From positions 62,001 to 126,000 of the forward strand of contig JAFJTR010000053.1 of NCBI GenBank assembly GCA_022559985.1: a stretch of DNA of 64,000 bases, read 5' to 3'. The translations under genes were made by a program, and so were the position numbers. Numbering within the stretch: position 1 is the stretch's first letter; the number at the start of each line of letters is the position of its first letter. The notes below the pieces were generated by a model that was not told the origin of the DNA, made no database searches, and saw only the letters and a program-made list of their open reading frames with translations. Shown here one piece after another: positions 1 through 12,354 of this stretch. The DNA is from Parastagonospora avenae f. sp. tritici 18332-5. Its lineage: Eukaryota > Ascomycota > Dothideomycetes > Pleosporales > Phaeosphaeriaceae.

Positions 1-1
1 T

Positions 2-1408
2 CGAGCGATAGCCAATGCTAGCACGTCCCACTCCGCCGATCCAGCCTCGTGCGACCCAGCGCAACCGCCCGACCCGCCTCCGATCCTGCAAGCCTCAAGC
101 GCTGCCGACATAGTGAGCATGGATGACGTGAGCGGAGGCACAGCGGTACGGGACAGCCCGCCAGGCCCCGCTAACCGGGCTGCATGTGGTACGAGGGATG
201 AAGACGAACGAGATCAGAGTACAACCCGCGTGTTGCGTCCAGCTAAGCTTGAGCTGCTAGAGTGGTCCGAGTGGGATCAAACTAAGGCGTACGATGAGCG
301 TCCGCCAACCTGTCTGCATTACTCGATCGTGTGGAAGGTCACGCTGAACAACAAGCTCATCTGCAAGGACACCGAGCAGGATCTTGTGCTCGCTCCGCAG
401 TACCACTGGTCGTTCATTCTGCGCTCTAAGCTTCGTAGGCTTGTGCGGAGGAAGCTGTCGAAGCACGGGAAGATTATATGTGATGATGTCAATGTGGTCG
501 TCAAAAACACAGGTCGTTCAGAACGGCCGCTAGTCAGGCGATTCGATGAGACCATCATCGATTGGACTACAGTAGAACGACAGCTCGTGGAGTAGGGCGA
601 GCTCTTTCGCGCTGGTAAGAAGCTGATAGTCGAGATGACGTTCAATTACCTTGCAGAAGACCATGGCGCGCTTGTATCCCCAGCAAAGAGGGCAGGCAAA
701 CAAGGGTCAGGGTCTGCCATCCGGCGGATGCTCGCTGAGCGAGCCGTCGAGATTGACACGGAGCAAGAGGCGACAGGACAGCCTCCCGCATGGAAAGGTG
801 TGTATGAGATGATGCGGTGTCCTGGCCCACCCTGCCCTCGCGGGCCGTACTGCTGGCAAGATCCGAATAGCAAGAAGCACTACCCGCTCAAGACGCGCGA
901 GTTGCAAGCCCTCGTTCTGCATGTGCAACGAGGAAATGCGCTAGAAACCCACGATGATGTTCCTGATAACATACGGCAGCAGTATGCGCGGCATCATAAA
1001 ACGGCTGACAAGTCTGACTTAAAGCTCCCTTCAATCGTCATCAAGAACGTGCTCCCAGGCTCGCACAGTGACACTGCAACGCAGTCAGCTTTGCCTTCCT
1101 TATCACGTCGCTTAGTTATCCTGGGCTTTTGTGATACTGCTGTAGAAGAGTACAGCGAATGGCAGATGACCCGAGTTAAGCGAGACGATCTTCGGGAGGG
1201 TGTTCAGCGCATTCGCGAGATTGCTTTGAAGGAGGGCCTTGACCTGGTGCAGATCCACCATGACCAAGACCCCGACTTTTTTATCAAAGACGGCGTCCAG
1301 GCCGGCGTAGCGAAGCGGTTTGTACGTGAGATACCGGACTGGGTAGAGCAGTACAAAGGCAATGATAGGAACGATGTGCTTTCGGGACCTAGAGCGCTCA
1401 ACAATTAA
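2..1408 (+). pseudogene. Partial repeat-associated fungal protein gene, split by one TAG
   Basis: The reading frame is open from the left window edge, hits a single TAG at 593-595, and continues in the same frame to a TAA at 1406-1408. It encodes about 468 codons, so the 5' end is missing. I do not recognise a named domain. The second half has a short Cys/Trp/His-rich stretch (MRCPGPPCPRGPYCW, about 810-855) followed by a Lys-rich segment, which could bind metal. My impression is that proteins of this kind occur as multicopy hypotheticals in Dothideomycetes; that is recollection, not a search. The gene lies next to a broken transposase, so it may be repeat cargo. The TAG could come from CAG by C-to-T change in a CpA context. 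If translated at all, the product would stop at 593 or start again at ATG 635. Confidence 0.55.
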
Positions 1409-1468
1409 AGCGATAAATATTCTGTAGCCTATGAAAACCCTTGCCAGCACACTATCTTGCTTGTATAA

Positions 1469-2160
1469 TTAAGGCTCTTCTACTGTAATGCCGGCGTGTC
1501 TAAAGTGGCCTCTTGCGCTGTCTTGTCTCTCGCCTACCTCGTCAATACACCACTGTAGAAACACATCAAAGCCCTGTCCTGGCGCTTCTTCGAACACCTG
1601 CCAGTTCTTCTTGATAAAAGCTTTTAGCTCCGCGAAGAACTCCTCAATTAGGTTGAAGCGCGGCGAGTACGGAGACAGATACAGCAGCGTCACACTAGCT
1701 TCCTCGCACATCTGTCGCAGTCGATCAGATTGGTGGAAAGATGCATTGTCTATCACAAGCACAGAGTGTCTGTCAGACCCAGTACTGCAATGCTGCAGAA
1801 GCTGTGCTACAAAGTCGTCGAACAACGCGCTATCCGTGCCCCCTTGGTACACACGCGAGAGCAGGACGCCATCCTGAGTGTATGCTGCCAGGATCTGATG
1901 TCGCCGATCGCGGTGGAATCGAGTCACTTAAACGGGGGTCGTGCCGATAGGCGACCAGCCGGTGCGCCGGGTGCCGATGCGTTTGTCGCAGCTAGACTCG
2001 TCGATGAAGACGAGCTGGTAGGATCGAAATTGCGAGACCTTGTAGAAGTAGTAGCTTTGAAGATCTGCATTCTGTTCCCGTGCGACTTGCCGAGGATGAT
2101 CGCTGCTGGGGCTGGCAGGCGCCGGGTTGAGATAATATTATTCCGACCTGCCAGTATTCC
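1469..2160 (-). pseudogene. Decayed Tc1/mariner (DD34E) transposase
   Basis: On the minus strand the frame encodes the C-terminal catalytic half of a DDE transposase. The first aspartate is in LVFIDESSCDKR (about 2000), the second in VLVIDNASFH (about 1740), and the glutamate is in SPRFNLIEEFF. Thirty-four residues separate the second Asp from the Glu, the spacing of Tc1-type DD34E enzymes (established family knowledge). The frame is broken by a TAA at 1928-1930 between the first and second catalytic residues. CAA-to-TAA is a C-to-T change at CpA. The N-terminal DNA-binding part is not recognisable upstream of about 2160, and I could not find terminal inverted repeats. The family assignment is firm; the element boundaries are not. 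It is an inactive relic. Confidence 0.8.
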
Positions 2161-2170
2161 AACTGGCAGG
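2147..2170. repeat. Perfect 9-bp inverted repeat beside the transposase relic
   Basis: CCTGCCAGT at 2147-2155 is followed after six bases by its exact reverse complement at 2162-2170. It lies at the 5' side of the transposase relic. It may be a remnant of an element end or simply a hairpin. Confidence 0.4.
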
Positions 2171-3460
2171 ATTTGTGGAAGAGCGACAATTTAAGCGATT
2201 GATATAGGAGATGCAGAGAGTAGTAGTGGAGAATTGGGAAAGTGCGCGTAGTGATGGTGGTCGCAGAAGAAAATTTGGTTGTTGTTGTTGTGGGTGGTGT
2301 TGCGCCGTTTGCACGACGGGATAGCTGTCAGGTGAAAGGATAGCAGGAGAAATTTTGCACTGTGCGGGGAAAAGACTGCGGGACGTATACACGGCGCGCA
2401 GGCAGGTCCAATGCATACGTGTAGCAAGTCTACCAGCATTTGAGGGTCGGCATATCCTTCACTGCACACCGGGGCATCCCGATTCCTTGCTCTCCACCAT
2501 GATACAACCAGTATCTTGTAATTGTGTAGTCAGCACATGTCCTGCGTACGTCGGTATTGCTCGCCTTCCTGATCTCTACCGCGTTTCGCCCGCATCTCAG
2601 GATCGCGCATTTAATATCTTTCTCCACCTGCGCGCACCGCGATATACCTAACCTCCATGTACTACCACACCACAGTCCGTATATCTTCAAAATCATTTGC
2701 GCATTTCAAACCGCACCAATTTGCTCTTGAGTCTATTCAGGCTCGTGTATGAAATAACCGCTGGATTGTGATAGTCATTGGAAGATCAACAGAGCGCGCA
2801 CGAAACGCCACGTGCCCGATTATCGTCCCTGATGTGAAGTTCTACACATCCCGCGCACTCTGAACGCCGCAGGTATCTCTTCCAGCTCCGATCGCGCATG
2901 GACCAAGCTTTGCAGTGCTACAAGTCTACTATCAGATTTGTACAAGGCATGAATGATAGAATGTCATCGGTAAGGAGTTGCCGCGTGTTTGCCCTTGTCA
3001 TTGGTCTCGATACGAACACTCGGCTCACGCTGCGTGGCTTGGAACACCAGCTACGTATCATTTCCATCCCGTGCGCACCGCATCACATACAACACGCGAG
3101 CACAAGCAGTTGGACAATCATTTCACAGTCAAAAACCAGGAGTTTTCCATTGCACATGATACCCTCACCCAATCCACGTATATCTCTATGCTCTTCCCAT
3201 GCCGCAGTATTCCCAACACCCAAAGTGACCATGAAAACCCCAAAGATCCCTCAAAACTCCAAGAAATGTCACTTCATGCCGCTTTTGTTGCCCGTAGATC
3301 CCCGAAACCAGCGCCATGCTTTGATATGTACATTTGCAAAATGAAAAGGAAATTGAAATAAAAAAAGGACCAGAAAGCGCCTTCCTACAGTCCATGTCAT
3401 TACAGAAGAGGGTATCGAGTCAAACCACATGTGTAAAGAAAACGAACAGATGATTAGAAA
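2171..3460. other. Intergenic, no gene seen
   Basis: About 1.3 kb between the transposase relic and the 3' end of the histidine kinase gene. It has a short GTT run near 2278-2290 and only short, non-descript open frames. The last 100 bases should hold the 3' untranslated region of the kinase. Confidence 0.5.
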
Positions 3461-6400
3461 TTACGACGGGGGTAGGGTGCCGGGCGATACGGCGGGTGAT
3501 TCGCGTGCGTCGCCGGTGGCGCCAGCATTGAACGGCGCGAGACCCGGGTGAAGGAGCCCAGGCCGTTGTGGTTGTGGTTGGGATATGTGGCCGTTGGCTG
3601 GTGTTGGTGCGGCTGTACTCGAGCCGGGCGGTGTTGTTGATTCTTCCTCTTCTTCAATGATGGGCGGGCAGTAGGTTTTGAGAACGTGTTTAAGGGCGGG
3701 GCGACGGATTGGCTTGGATAGGAAGAAGTCCATGCCAGATTCGAGACATTCCTAGGCCTTATGTTAGCAGATGGCATGTGTGTTTTAAAGCGCGGACGTA
3801 CTTTGACATTGCTCTCTTCCGCGTAGGCAGTGAGGGCAACGATGGGTGAGGAGAAACCAGATGCTCGAATGAGTCGTGTGGATTGCAGGCCGTCGAGATT
3901 TGGCATTTGTACGTCCATGAAGATCAGGTTGTATGGCGCCTGGTGCTCCATGCTTTCCCTGACCTTGTCTAGGGCTTCTTGGCCGTCTTTGGCGACAGTG
4001 ACGTCGTACACGTCTTCGAGCTTCAACATTCGCAGAACAACTTCTTGGTTTGTTTTGTTGTCTTCGGCAACGAGGACCTTAACCTTGCCGCCACGCTTTG
4101 TAGCCTCTGCTTCTATCCTCTGTACAGCTGCGGCCTGCGAGTTTGGCGATTCGAGAGGAGCGTTTGATGCGAAGAAGGGTTGGCTGAGGCCGATCAAACG
4201 TGGTTGCGTATCTGCATCAAATGCTACAGGGCCGCCGGGTGCTGGGTTGGTGTTGTGAGCACTGGTCGTTGAATGCATAGAGCGACCGGACATTGCATCC
4301 CGTGTGTCTTCGACACTTCGACGTGGGCTCGTGCTTTCGAAGTTGACATTGTTAGTTGAGCTTGCCGAGCTGTCAGCTCGGCTTTGTAGGTGCTTCAAGG
4401 GAATTTGCATCGTGAAAACACTGCCTTGTCCGACCTCGCTCTTCAATCCGATTGTACCCTTCATGAGACCTGCAAGCTGGGAACAGATACTCAGTCCAAG
4501 ACCAGTGCCACCGTATTTCTTGCTGAGACCGAGGTCACCCTGGACGAATGGCTCGAAAATCTTGGCATGCAAATTGTCAGGGATACCTGGGCCAGTGTCT
4601 TCGACCTCGAACTCAAAAGATAGCCAGCGGCCAGGCGGTGGAGTCGCTGCTCGCTCCTGTGCCATCATATGGGCATATGAGCTCGGCTTCTCGAGAGCGT
4701 TGATGACGTTCGCAGTCTCGTAGTTGCCTGGAGCAATCGATACTGAACCTACCTCTGAGCTTGACGTCCTGAAGCGGGTCTTTGAATTTCGCGTCGAGCT
4801 CTGTCGCGATTGCAAAGAAGCCTTTCGGCTGTCAGACATGTGCGCTTCGCCTACGCATCGAATAGTGAGGGTCACAGCGCCCCCGGGCGGAGTGAACTTC
4901 AGACTGTTCGACACCAGGTTGATGACGACCTGGAGGATTCTGTGCTGATCGCCGTACAGTATCATATCCTTGAGTCTGCCAAGACCGAATGGCCCCAAGT
5001 CGCCGAATGTATTTGGTCGCCCGTTGTCGTCCAGATTGTTCTCGTACATGCCTTCGAATTCGACAGCCAGTTTGATCTCACCTTCCTTGGCCTGCTTATC
5101 GAAGATTGCCAAGATTTGCTGGGAGATGTCCCTTAACCTGAATTCCTTCTCGTCGAGACTGAGATGCTGGCCGACCTGGTTTTTGCTGCAAATTGATTAG
5201 CCCTGGAGGACGACGCGGATCACGCCATGTTCACTCACCTGAAGGTTAGCAAATCGGTCAACAGATTTAGCAACAAGTCGCCACTCTTGTAGATAATGCC
5301 CAGTGACCGCCTCAGCTTGACTGGGTCATCTTCTCCCATGCAGACCGCGCACATGCCCAAAATACCGTTGAGGGGCGTTTTGAGCTCGTGCGAGATGTTG
5401 GCAATGAATAAAGTCTTGCTCTCATTCGCTGCTTCTGCAGCCTTTTTGCTGTGCTCCAGTTCCGCCGTTCTTTGTGCCACTCTTTCTTCGAGCTTCTCGT
5501 ACTGCATCATAAGTTCGTCGGTCATCTCGTTGAAAGTCTTGGTGAGATCCGTAAGCTCATCATGGATGAAGTGTTTGCGGTCCTTGACTTTGCTCGGGAT
5601 GCGGAACTGTCTCCTCCTCTCTGCCTCTTTCTTTTCTGCGCGGCTGAGTTTCTGGTTCCGGCGGTAGTGTATAACCGAGCCAAAGAAGCCTTCTTTGCGC
5701 GCAATTTCTTCCTGAGAGTCATCATTGGCACCGTCGTTCTGAGAGCCGAAACTTTCGTCGTCGAAGCTCTGCGGCGCTACAGTTTTCCTGGTGGCATCCC
5801 GCAGTCGGCGAATGGGGCGGCTTGAGAAGTGGGCGACCGGGAAGACAATGATCAGCATTGCGCCCATGGTCCCAAACACACAGGCAAGCATGACTTTTCG
5901 CAGATGGTAGATGGGACCCCAAACTTCGTTGTGTTCCTGCTCGACCACGATCATCCAGTCTACCATGGGGCTGTTGACCACAGCATACCCCACAGCGACG
6001 CTGTCGCCATCCTCGTTTCGCGTGTCAATAATACTACCAGCATTCCCCGCGGCTCCAGTGGCCTGCGTGTAGCCTTTGCGGATAGCAGGATATTTCGTCC
6101 AATCGAAGGCAGGGGGGTCAAGAGAAGTATCGTACTGCCCATGTCGCTTGACGTCGCTTCTGATGGTGGGGGGGAACAAGTACCGAACTTCGGCATTTTC
6201 AGGCGCCTCCTGATCGGCTTGGGTGTACAAATAGCTAGGAGGGAAGTTGTTGGTCACGTTGTTTGGCCCGAACAGCAGAGTTAGGCCGGTATCGTCTAGG
6301 CCTTCGATCGCGTTGACCACGCTGGTAATCAGGCTTGCATCCAGGACCGTCGTCAGCCACCCCAAAGTTTCTATTTTTGAGGTGTTGTTGATGATCGGCA

Positions 6401-7101
6401 GCGTGATGGAGACAAGGCTGAATGTTTCGTTGACGCGATATGGCCCGGAGAAAAGGTAGCTGGTATTGTCGACGATTCTACCGTCGTATCTGCCCTTATA
6501 TGAGTTGAAAGTGTTGTTAACAACAATCGTCTCAATTTCCAACTTTGGGTAGAGCTCGGGGATAAAACCGTAGACTGGGTCGCCTAGGGTTGCATTTTTT
6601 CCATCAGGTTTGAGGATCGGTAGAATCACGTTGGCCACGTTGTATGCTGTGCGGTTGAAGATCTGATTTGCGGTTGAGTTGGCCTGATATATGCCTGCCT
6701 GAATGGCGACCTGTGTACGGGTATCGCCAGCGAATACGGCATCGTAGTCTTCCATAGTTCGGCCCCAATTCGATTGGCTGTAATTTCCTTTGTAGAACCT
6801 GTCCAGTGCGGTCTGTGGGGAGAGGCGGTTGGCTGCCTGTACGACGAGGATTTGCATGAGCGAGAGGTTCGACGACAGCTGGGCGGCTTTTAGTGAGGCA
6901 GTCAACGTGAGGCGGGTTGCTCTGCGTGTGTATCAGCATGTAGATGGACATGGCCACGCTTGAAAAAACTCACCTTATCCCAAGCACGAAGCTGTGGTTG
7001 GTGAGCCATGTTGCAATGGCGATTACGGCCAGGCCGATGGTCGAAGCCAGCAGCACTAGACAGCCGAGTTGCTCCCGAATAGGAATCCGCATCTTGACCA
7101 T
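3461..7101 (-). CDS. SLN1: Sln1-type (group VI) hybrid histidine kinase
   Basis: Four exons: 7101-6974, 6921-5239, 5185-3802 and 3751-3461, joined through GT-AG introns to give about 1161 residues. In order the protein has a membrane segment near residues 12-34, an extracellular sensor region rich in NxT/NxS sites, a second membrane segment (near 385-408), a coiled/HAMP-like linker, a HisKA domain with the phospho-acceptor His in ANISHELKTPLNGILGM, a HATPase domain with DTGPGIP and GGTGLGLSI boxes, and a C-terminal receiver with the acceptor Asp in FMDVQMPNLDG. This is the layout of yeast Sln1 and Aspergillus TcsB, which feed the Ypd1-Ssk1-Hog1 osmostress relay (family knowledge). All catalytic boxes are present. 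The ATG at 7101 is chosen because it precedes the first membrane segment. The tail after the receiver is Pro/Ala-rich and of low complexity. Confidence 0.93.
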
Positions 7102-8653
7102 ATCTCTGCGGCCGGGGCAGAATCAGTGTCTCGAGGGCGGGAACCTTGGGAGGGAACCTGGCGCGGAGCCTCGGGACACAGCGGGTATCAGTCAGCTGTG
7201 CGTCGCAGGAGCAGAGCAACGTGCGAGACGAGGCAGTTGGGAAGCGTGACGTAGCGTCCGTATCCCATTCCTTGTGGTTGTTCGTCCAGTCGTGGATTCC
7301 AATCGTGTCAGTGTGAGATCGACGTGTGGAGACTCTGGGGTGCGATCCTGGGGTGGTGGTGTGGCAGGTGCGATGGGTGAATACACGACGCTAGCCGAAT
7401 GCAGCGAGCTCTGTTAATTGCGGCTGAAGGAGAGGAGGATGGGCAGCTGGCGGGCAGCTGGCGGGCTCCTGGGCGTGGGCGGTTCGTGGAAGAGGAAGAA
7501 GAAAGCGGCAGAGCTGCGCGAGGACAAGAGTGAAAGGAAGGACGGCGCGCACTCGAAGCTCGGTTGGTCACTACGCCCGCTGCAGTGGAAGCCGAAGAAG
7601 AAACACGAGAGCGCGGACGCGGGAGAGTGGAATCGGACGAGATTGGGTGCGCTCTTGCGGTTAGACATGCTCGCTTGCAGTCGAGACACGTCCCTCCAAC
7701 TGCCATACACCCTGCCCGTTCCCGCCACAGGCTGACAGTCATTTGCATCTCAGACGAGCCGAAAAGGGATGGCCCCATCATGGGCAAATTAATGCGCATG
7801 TCTGCCCCGACAGACGGCTACATGGGCGCGTATTCTGCCGCGATTCTCGTGCACGACGTCGATCATTATTGTTGATTGTTGTCGTTCGCCTTGCGCAGTT
7901 CGCAGGAGACTTGGCCCGGCGGGTGGCGTGCGCGTGGTTAAAGTTAAGCGTCTCGTTCTTTGACAAGCTGTTAGCGATCGGCAGATGCTCCACCTGTTTT
8001 CGATCCCAGCAGTCGTCGAGAGTCGAGACCTTTGCTCGCCCGCTGACTAACCCTTGCACGGGAGAAGAGAACAATTGGCGCCAATCTCTCAGCAAAGGCG
8101 AGACCGTTCCGCATGGCAGCCAACAATATCCTGCCAAATGCGCGAACATGAATTGGCCTGCGCGAAAAATTATTATGCTCAACGGCTGCTACTTGCTAGA
8201 CGTCCCCAAACAACGGTGCTTGGTGCAAACGGCCCGCCCCGCAATCGCCAGTAGCTGGTCCTAGTCAACTGTCAGGAGATCTGCGTCTCTACTCACGACG
8301 GCCAAGCAGCACTAACACGCGGAGAAGACCACCTCATTCCGAATGCACGTCGCCATGTCCATGTCAATCATCCCAACTATCGTTATCCGTTCGCAGAACA
8401 GCCAAGAGGTGTGTTGGATGGGTCACTCAAGAATGTGCGGTGATTGACAACTGTAACTCGTATGTCTCGGATTGTGTAATCAGATGCACGATCAATTATC
8501 TAAGTCTCGTCTCGACCGTACGCGGACGTATTTCCGCCAGCAAGCTCCATAAAGGGAGTCATGACACTAGTCTCTGCCTTTTTCAGCAAGGTACGAGTAT
8601 CCATACCAATACAACACCACATGCGGCCCCCAAGGACGCTTCAAATCAACGTC
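7102..8653. other. Long intergenic region between the Sln1 gene and an orphan gene
   Basis: About 1.55 kb upstream of the kinase gene. It includes a purine-rich plus-strand tract around 7415-7540 with an 11-bp direct repeat (GGGCAGCTGGC at 7441 and 7452). I see no convincing gene. The open frames here lack any recognisable domain. Confidence 0.45.
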
Positions 8654-9415
8654 TCATATCATAGACATGCCCGCGGATGAAGCGTGAATGTGCTCCCGGA
8701 TCACTGATCCACTTCTCATGACTTCCTCCGGACTGTTGTTGTAGTTCCTGCCCATCTTTTTGAGCGAGGTGATCGCAACCATCATGCTGCAGACCACCTT
8801 ATCGACGCCATGAATTACCATCGTAAGAGGGTCGCGGAAGAGCGTCAACTCGCCCACTTCGGCGCCGCGCATGGCTTTTGTGCCGCATTGCGAGTACGTG
8901 AAGCGCGCAATGACAAAGTTCGAATTCGCTTCTCGCAGAACAAGAGACGAAGGCCGTATCGAGATAGACCACTCGTATCGCCTCTCGCCGAGAACTATCG
9001 ACCAGTCGACGAAATTCCTCACTTCCATCTTGTATACAGTAGTGGTTCCGTCAGGTTCGGTGTGCACAAAGTGCGCGCGCGGACACCAAGGGATGGGACC
9101 GACTTTGTCGAACCCCATCGTTGCAATATTGCGCTGCCGCATCTCCTTTGATGTGTAAAGCACTTCCATCTCCGGCTTCTTGGAGAAGACCCGGAAGCTG
9201 TTCGTCGTTATACGATACGACGAGGCTTCGGATGCGCCATACGGTTTCAGCAACTGTATCTTGCGATCATACTGTCGCAAGTGGAAGGTGGCGATCGGCC
9301 CGTCGAAGCAGATGAAATCATATGCGGGCGCGGCATCAGCATCGTAGTCTGGCAGCTCTTCATCGTGTGCATCCTCGTCGATGTCGTCCCAGGGATTGAG
9401 GCGTTGAGCGTACAT
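8654..9415 (-). CDS. Hypothetical 253-aa protein
   Basis: A single-exon frame that I do not recognise with certainty. The N-terminus is acidic (DDIDEDAHDEELPDYDADA). The body is rich in alternating beta-strand-like segments, such as the FHLRQYDRKIQLLKPYG and YRITTNSFRVF regions, and ends with a basic helix. There is no signal peptide or membrane segment, so it is probably cytosolic or nuclear. The strand pattern is loosely reminiscent of tubby/LURP-one-like barrels, which is an untested impression. It stands alone with long non-coding flanks on both sides, next to the decayed HET gene. Confidence 0.6.
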   Translation of the reverse strand: MYAQRLNPWDDIDEDAHDEELPDYDADAAPAYDFICFDGPIATFHLRQYDRKIQLLKPYGASEASSYRITTNSFRVFSKKPEMEVLYTSKEMRQRNIATMGFDKVGPIPWCPRAHFVHTEPDGTTTVYKMEVRNFVDWSIVLGERRYEWSISIRPSSLVLREANSNFVIARFTYSQCGTKAMRGAEVGELTLFRDPLTMVIHGVDKVVCSMMVAITSLKKMGRNYNNSPEEVMRSGSVIREHIHASSAGMSMI

Positions 9416-10109
9416 GATGTCGTCGCATTACGGTAGCCCGCGTCAGTCGTACGGCAGCTGCATATATATGCTCGCGGAAAGCATCTCGAGAGGCCGGGGT
9501 GCGACGACCATAGTGCGCGTGAAGTGTGAAAAGGTGATGACGGCGATGATTGAATTTGATCTACTCGTGTTAGGTAAGCGCTTCACGCGTCAAATTAGCC
9601 AAATGCGGGGAAGATCGGCCGTGCTCAATACCCCTTCTTCTGCGGACATGCAGGCAGTCCTACAAAATTAGACGCGTGAAATGCTCGTGTGTTTATCTTT
9701 GCAGCAACCTTGAGATTTTGAGACGTGATATTGTGGAGAACAAACGCCTGCTGAAGTTTACGATCGTAGCTTCCCTGTCCCCGACAGCGCCTTCCCAACT
9801 CCACGTGGCTAACGCATCACCTCTCACTGAAAACATTTTCCTCGCGAACATCTTCTTCGCTTGCATTATCACCTCTACCTTGCTAGATTTATTCAATCAC
9901 AATCACAATCACCAGATATAGCACATCCTGATCGGACGCTTCAGCGACCGGCGGTATCTCTGCCGCTAGCTCTAACCTGCCGGGATGAGAATCAGACGAT
10001 GCACCGAAGCAATAGAGATCAACAATCAACTCTCATCACCTCTGAATGGCACAGCATGCATCAAGATGCGACACATGTACCGTCACGTGACCATTGAAGA
10101 AAATCACAG
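9416..10109. other. Intergenic, short CAATCA repeat
   Basis: About 690 bp with no convincing gene. It has a CAATCA-type tandem repeat around 9892-9912. It separates the orphan gene from the HET relic. Confidence 0.45.
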
Positions 10110-11967
10110 TTGAAGGCACTCGCACTCATGAGATTGCGCAGCATCATCAGCGCTGTTCACAACACAGAATATCCACATCTGCCGTTCCTATTCACTAAAT
10201 ACAAATACGAACCTCTACCAACACCAACATGCATTCGGTTACTGGAAATCTCTCCAAATGTAGAGAAGAATATCATTCGCTGTTCTTTGAGGGTATTTGA
10301 GCTCCAGCACTCGCGAAGCTTCAGAGCGCTGAGCTACACTTGGGGTGAGAGTCAAGTCAGGATACCACCTTTCTTGAGGGATGCGTCATCTTTTGGTGGC
10401 CAAAGACGTACTAGACGCTCAGTGGAAGAGGTTCAAACAGGATCACCGCGCAACCACTCCATCATCTGTGATGGCCAACTCATTAAAGTTCACACAAATC
10501 TGCGAGACGCCCTCCGCATGCTCACGAAGGCCCTATCATTCGTGAAGGTGACGAAGTTCTATCATCATCTTCATACCGAGAAGCTAAGGCACGTGGGCGC
10601 CTTACGGAAAGAGCCTGGCATCTATAGGCGCGTTCTCCAAACGAAACTGTCGGTGGATATGGGTCCAGTCTATATCAACGAGACACGCATGGATGTTTCT
10701 GCTGCATCTCAAGCATGCAGTAAGCCTATCTCACGCGCACCATCACTCCGGCTGCTTTTGGACAAACACCGTTTTTCAAAATCTTCAGATCCGCGAGACA
10801 AAGGTAAGCTGGGTGCACGACCTGTATGAGTAATTTCACTGACTCCTTGCCTCTTTGTTTTGCAGTCTATGCATTTTAGGACTCGCGGATCGAACAAAAA
10901 TACCGTTCCGACACCATCCCAACGTTCTCATCCCGGATTACAACCGAAGCGTTAAGGACGTTTACACGGAGACTGCGAGGGTTATGATCAGCTCTCATAA
11001 CGAGCTCTCACTTTCATCTCACGTAGAGGATCACTCTTCAAGGCGTATTGAAGGCTTGCCGTCCTGGGTGCCCGACCTCAGTGTACCTCTTGACCCGTAT
11101 CCTCTGGGATTCCGTGGATCTAGCGTCTGGAGAGCATCGGGCGATCACTATTGGTTACCAGACAGGCCTCGAATGGCTCAAGGGCTCTTAGATGTGCATG
11201 GCTACATGCTCGATTACGTCGACAGAACAGCGCTCCTTCTTAATGAGTCTCTAGATCCATCAGCTTCCTGGGCTTGCGTCGTCAACCTGACACTATCGCT
11301 CGGTCTTCCCTACCCCAGCGCAAATATGATTGGGAAAATACCGTCGCGGATTGAGATATCATGGAGAACCCTGACCACGAACATCTATGCGCACACACAC
11401 CCTGCTCCTCGGGAAGTCGGCTCGCTATTTATTGACTATATCATCAACCTCCAGATTCGGCATCATCTGATGCCATAGTCAAGTAGAGACTCTTTCCAGC
11501 CCCATCACACACCGCTTTCGGACTCTGTACATCCTGAGTGGCAGACACTGCTTAGTCTCGAGCCGCCAAACTCGCCCTACTGCCTCGCCCAATACAAAGA
11601 ACGCCTCAAATCTATGGTAGAGAGCATTTTCAGCGGATCCTACTCGCCTATTGGTCTTGGCCAGCTACAGCACGAGCTAGATGAGAGTGGCGGGAAGATG
11701 AGATGGGTGTTCAGAACAAGAGGTGGCTATATGGGCACCGGACCACGATCGCTTCGCAAAGGCGATGAGGTATGGATACTGCATCGAGCGGGGCTTCCTT
11801 TAGTCCTTCGGCCTCAATCGAACGGACATTATCGGCTTGTTGGAGAAGCGTTCGTGTATGGAGTCATGCATGGCAAAGCTCTGGAGTTGGACCTGCCACG
11901 GCAGAATACCACAATTGTTCATACCAATATTTGGAGTGATCGTACGAGTCACCTGATCATCACATGA
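10110..11967 (+). pseudogene. Degenerate HET-domain (heterokaryon incompatibility) gene
   Basis: The start of a HET domain is clear: IRLLEIS, then FRALSYTWGESQ, then IICDGQLIKVHTNLRDAL. The C-terminal part is also typical of large HET proteins: GDEVWILHRAGLPLVLRP and YRLVGEAFVYGVMHGKALE. Between them the WxDxxCINQ core survives only as an out-of-frame trace near 10650-10690. After a plausible intron that ends at 10864-10865, one T appears to be missing from the T4 run at 10874-10877 within a VYAxLGLAD-type motif. A TAG at 11476-11478 interrupts an otherwise open frame. There are thus at least three independent lesions. HET proteins trigger cell death on non-self recognition (family knowledge); this copy cannot make an intact one. 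Confidence 0.82.
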
Positions 11968-12354
11968 TCAGGTTCTGCACGCGCCTTAGGGGCTAGTGCA
12001 GGAGTATATAGTCTGCTCGTACGATAGCTTCAATCAATCAATCAATCTGCAACCACCTAAAGTTTGCAACTTGCTTCACACCGTACAATTGTACTTGCTT
12101 TACCTAAGGTGAGATCCTACCAACAACAATCGAATAAACGATCATGCACCTCCCAATACCATCCTAAACAAAGCCATGAGGCCTATATAGCCGCGACGGG
12201 GTGTGATACGAAACGCCCGAACTTTCCGCAAATAATGTATAGCAACTGATACGCACAAAGCTTTTAAGCATGCGACACGCTGCTTGCTATGAGCAAGAAC
12301 TATATGTATTATATCATCCTTCACTTCGTACGTTAGAAGCCGCTCAAGTCGATC
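11968..12354. other. Intergenic, CAAT tandem run
   Basis: Contains a CAAT tetranucleotide run around 12030-12046. Nothing gene-like is seen. It would hold the promoter of the next gene. Confidence 0.45.

Noticed and set aside
7418..7735. Plus-strand frame rich in Lys, Arg and Glu upstream of the Sln1 gene
   Set aside because: Purine-rich low-complexity DNA gives such frames by chance. There is no conserved motif.
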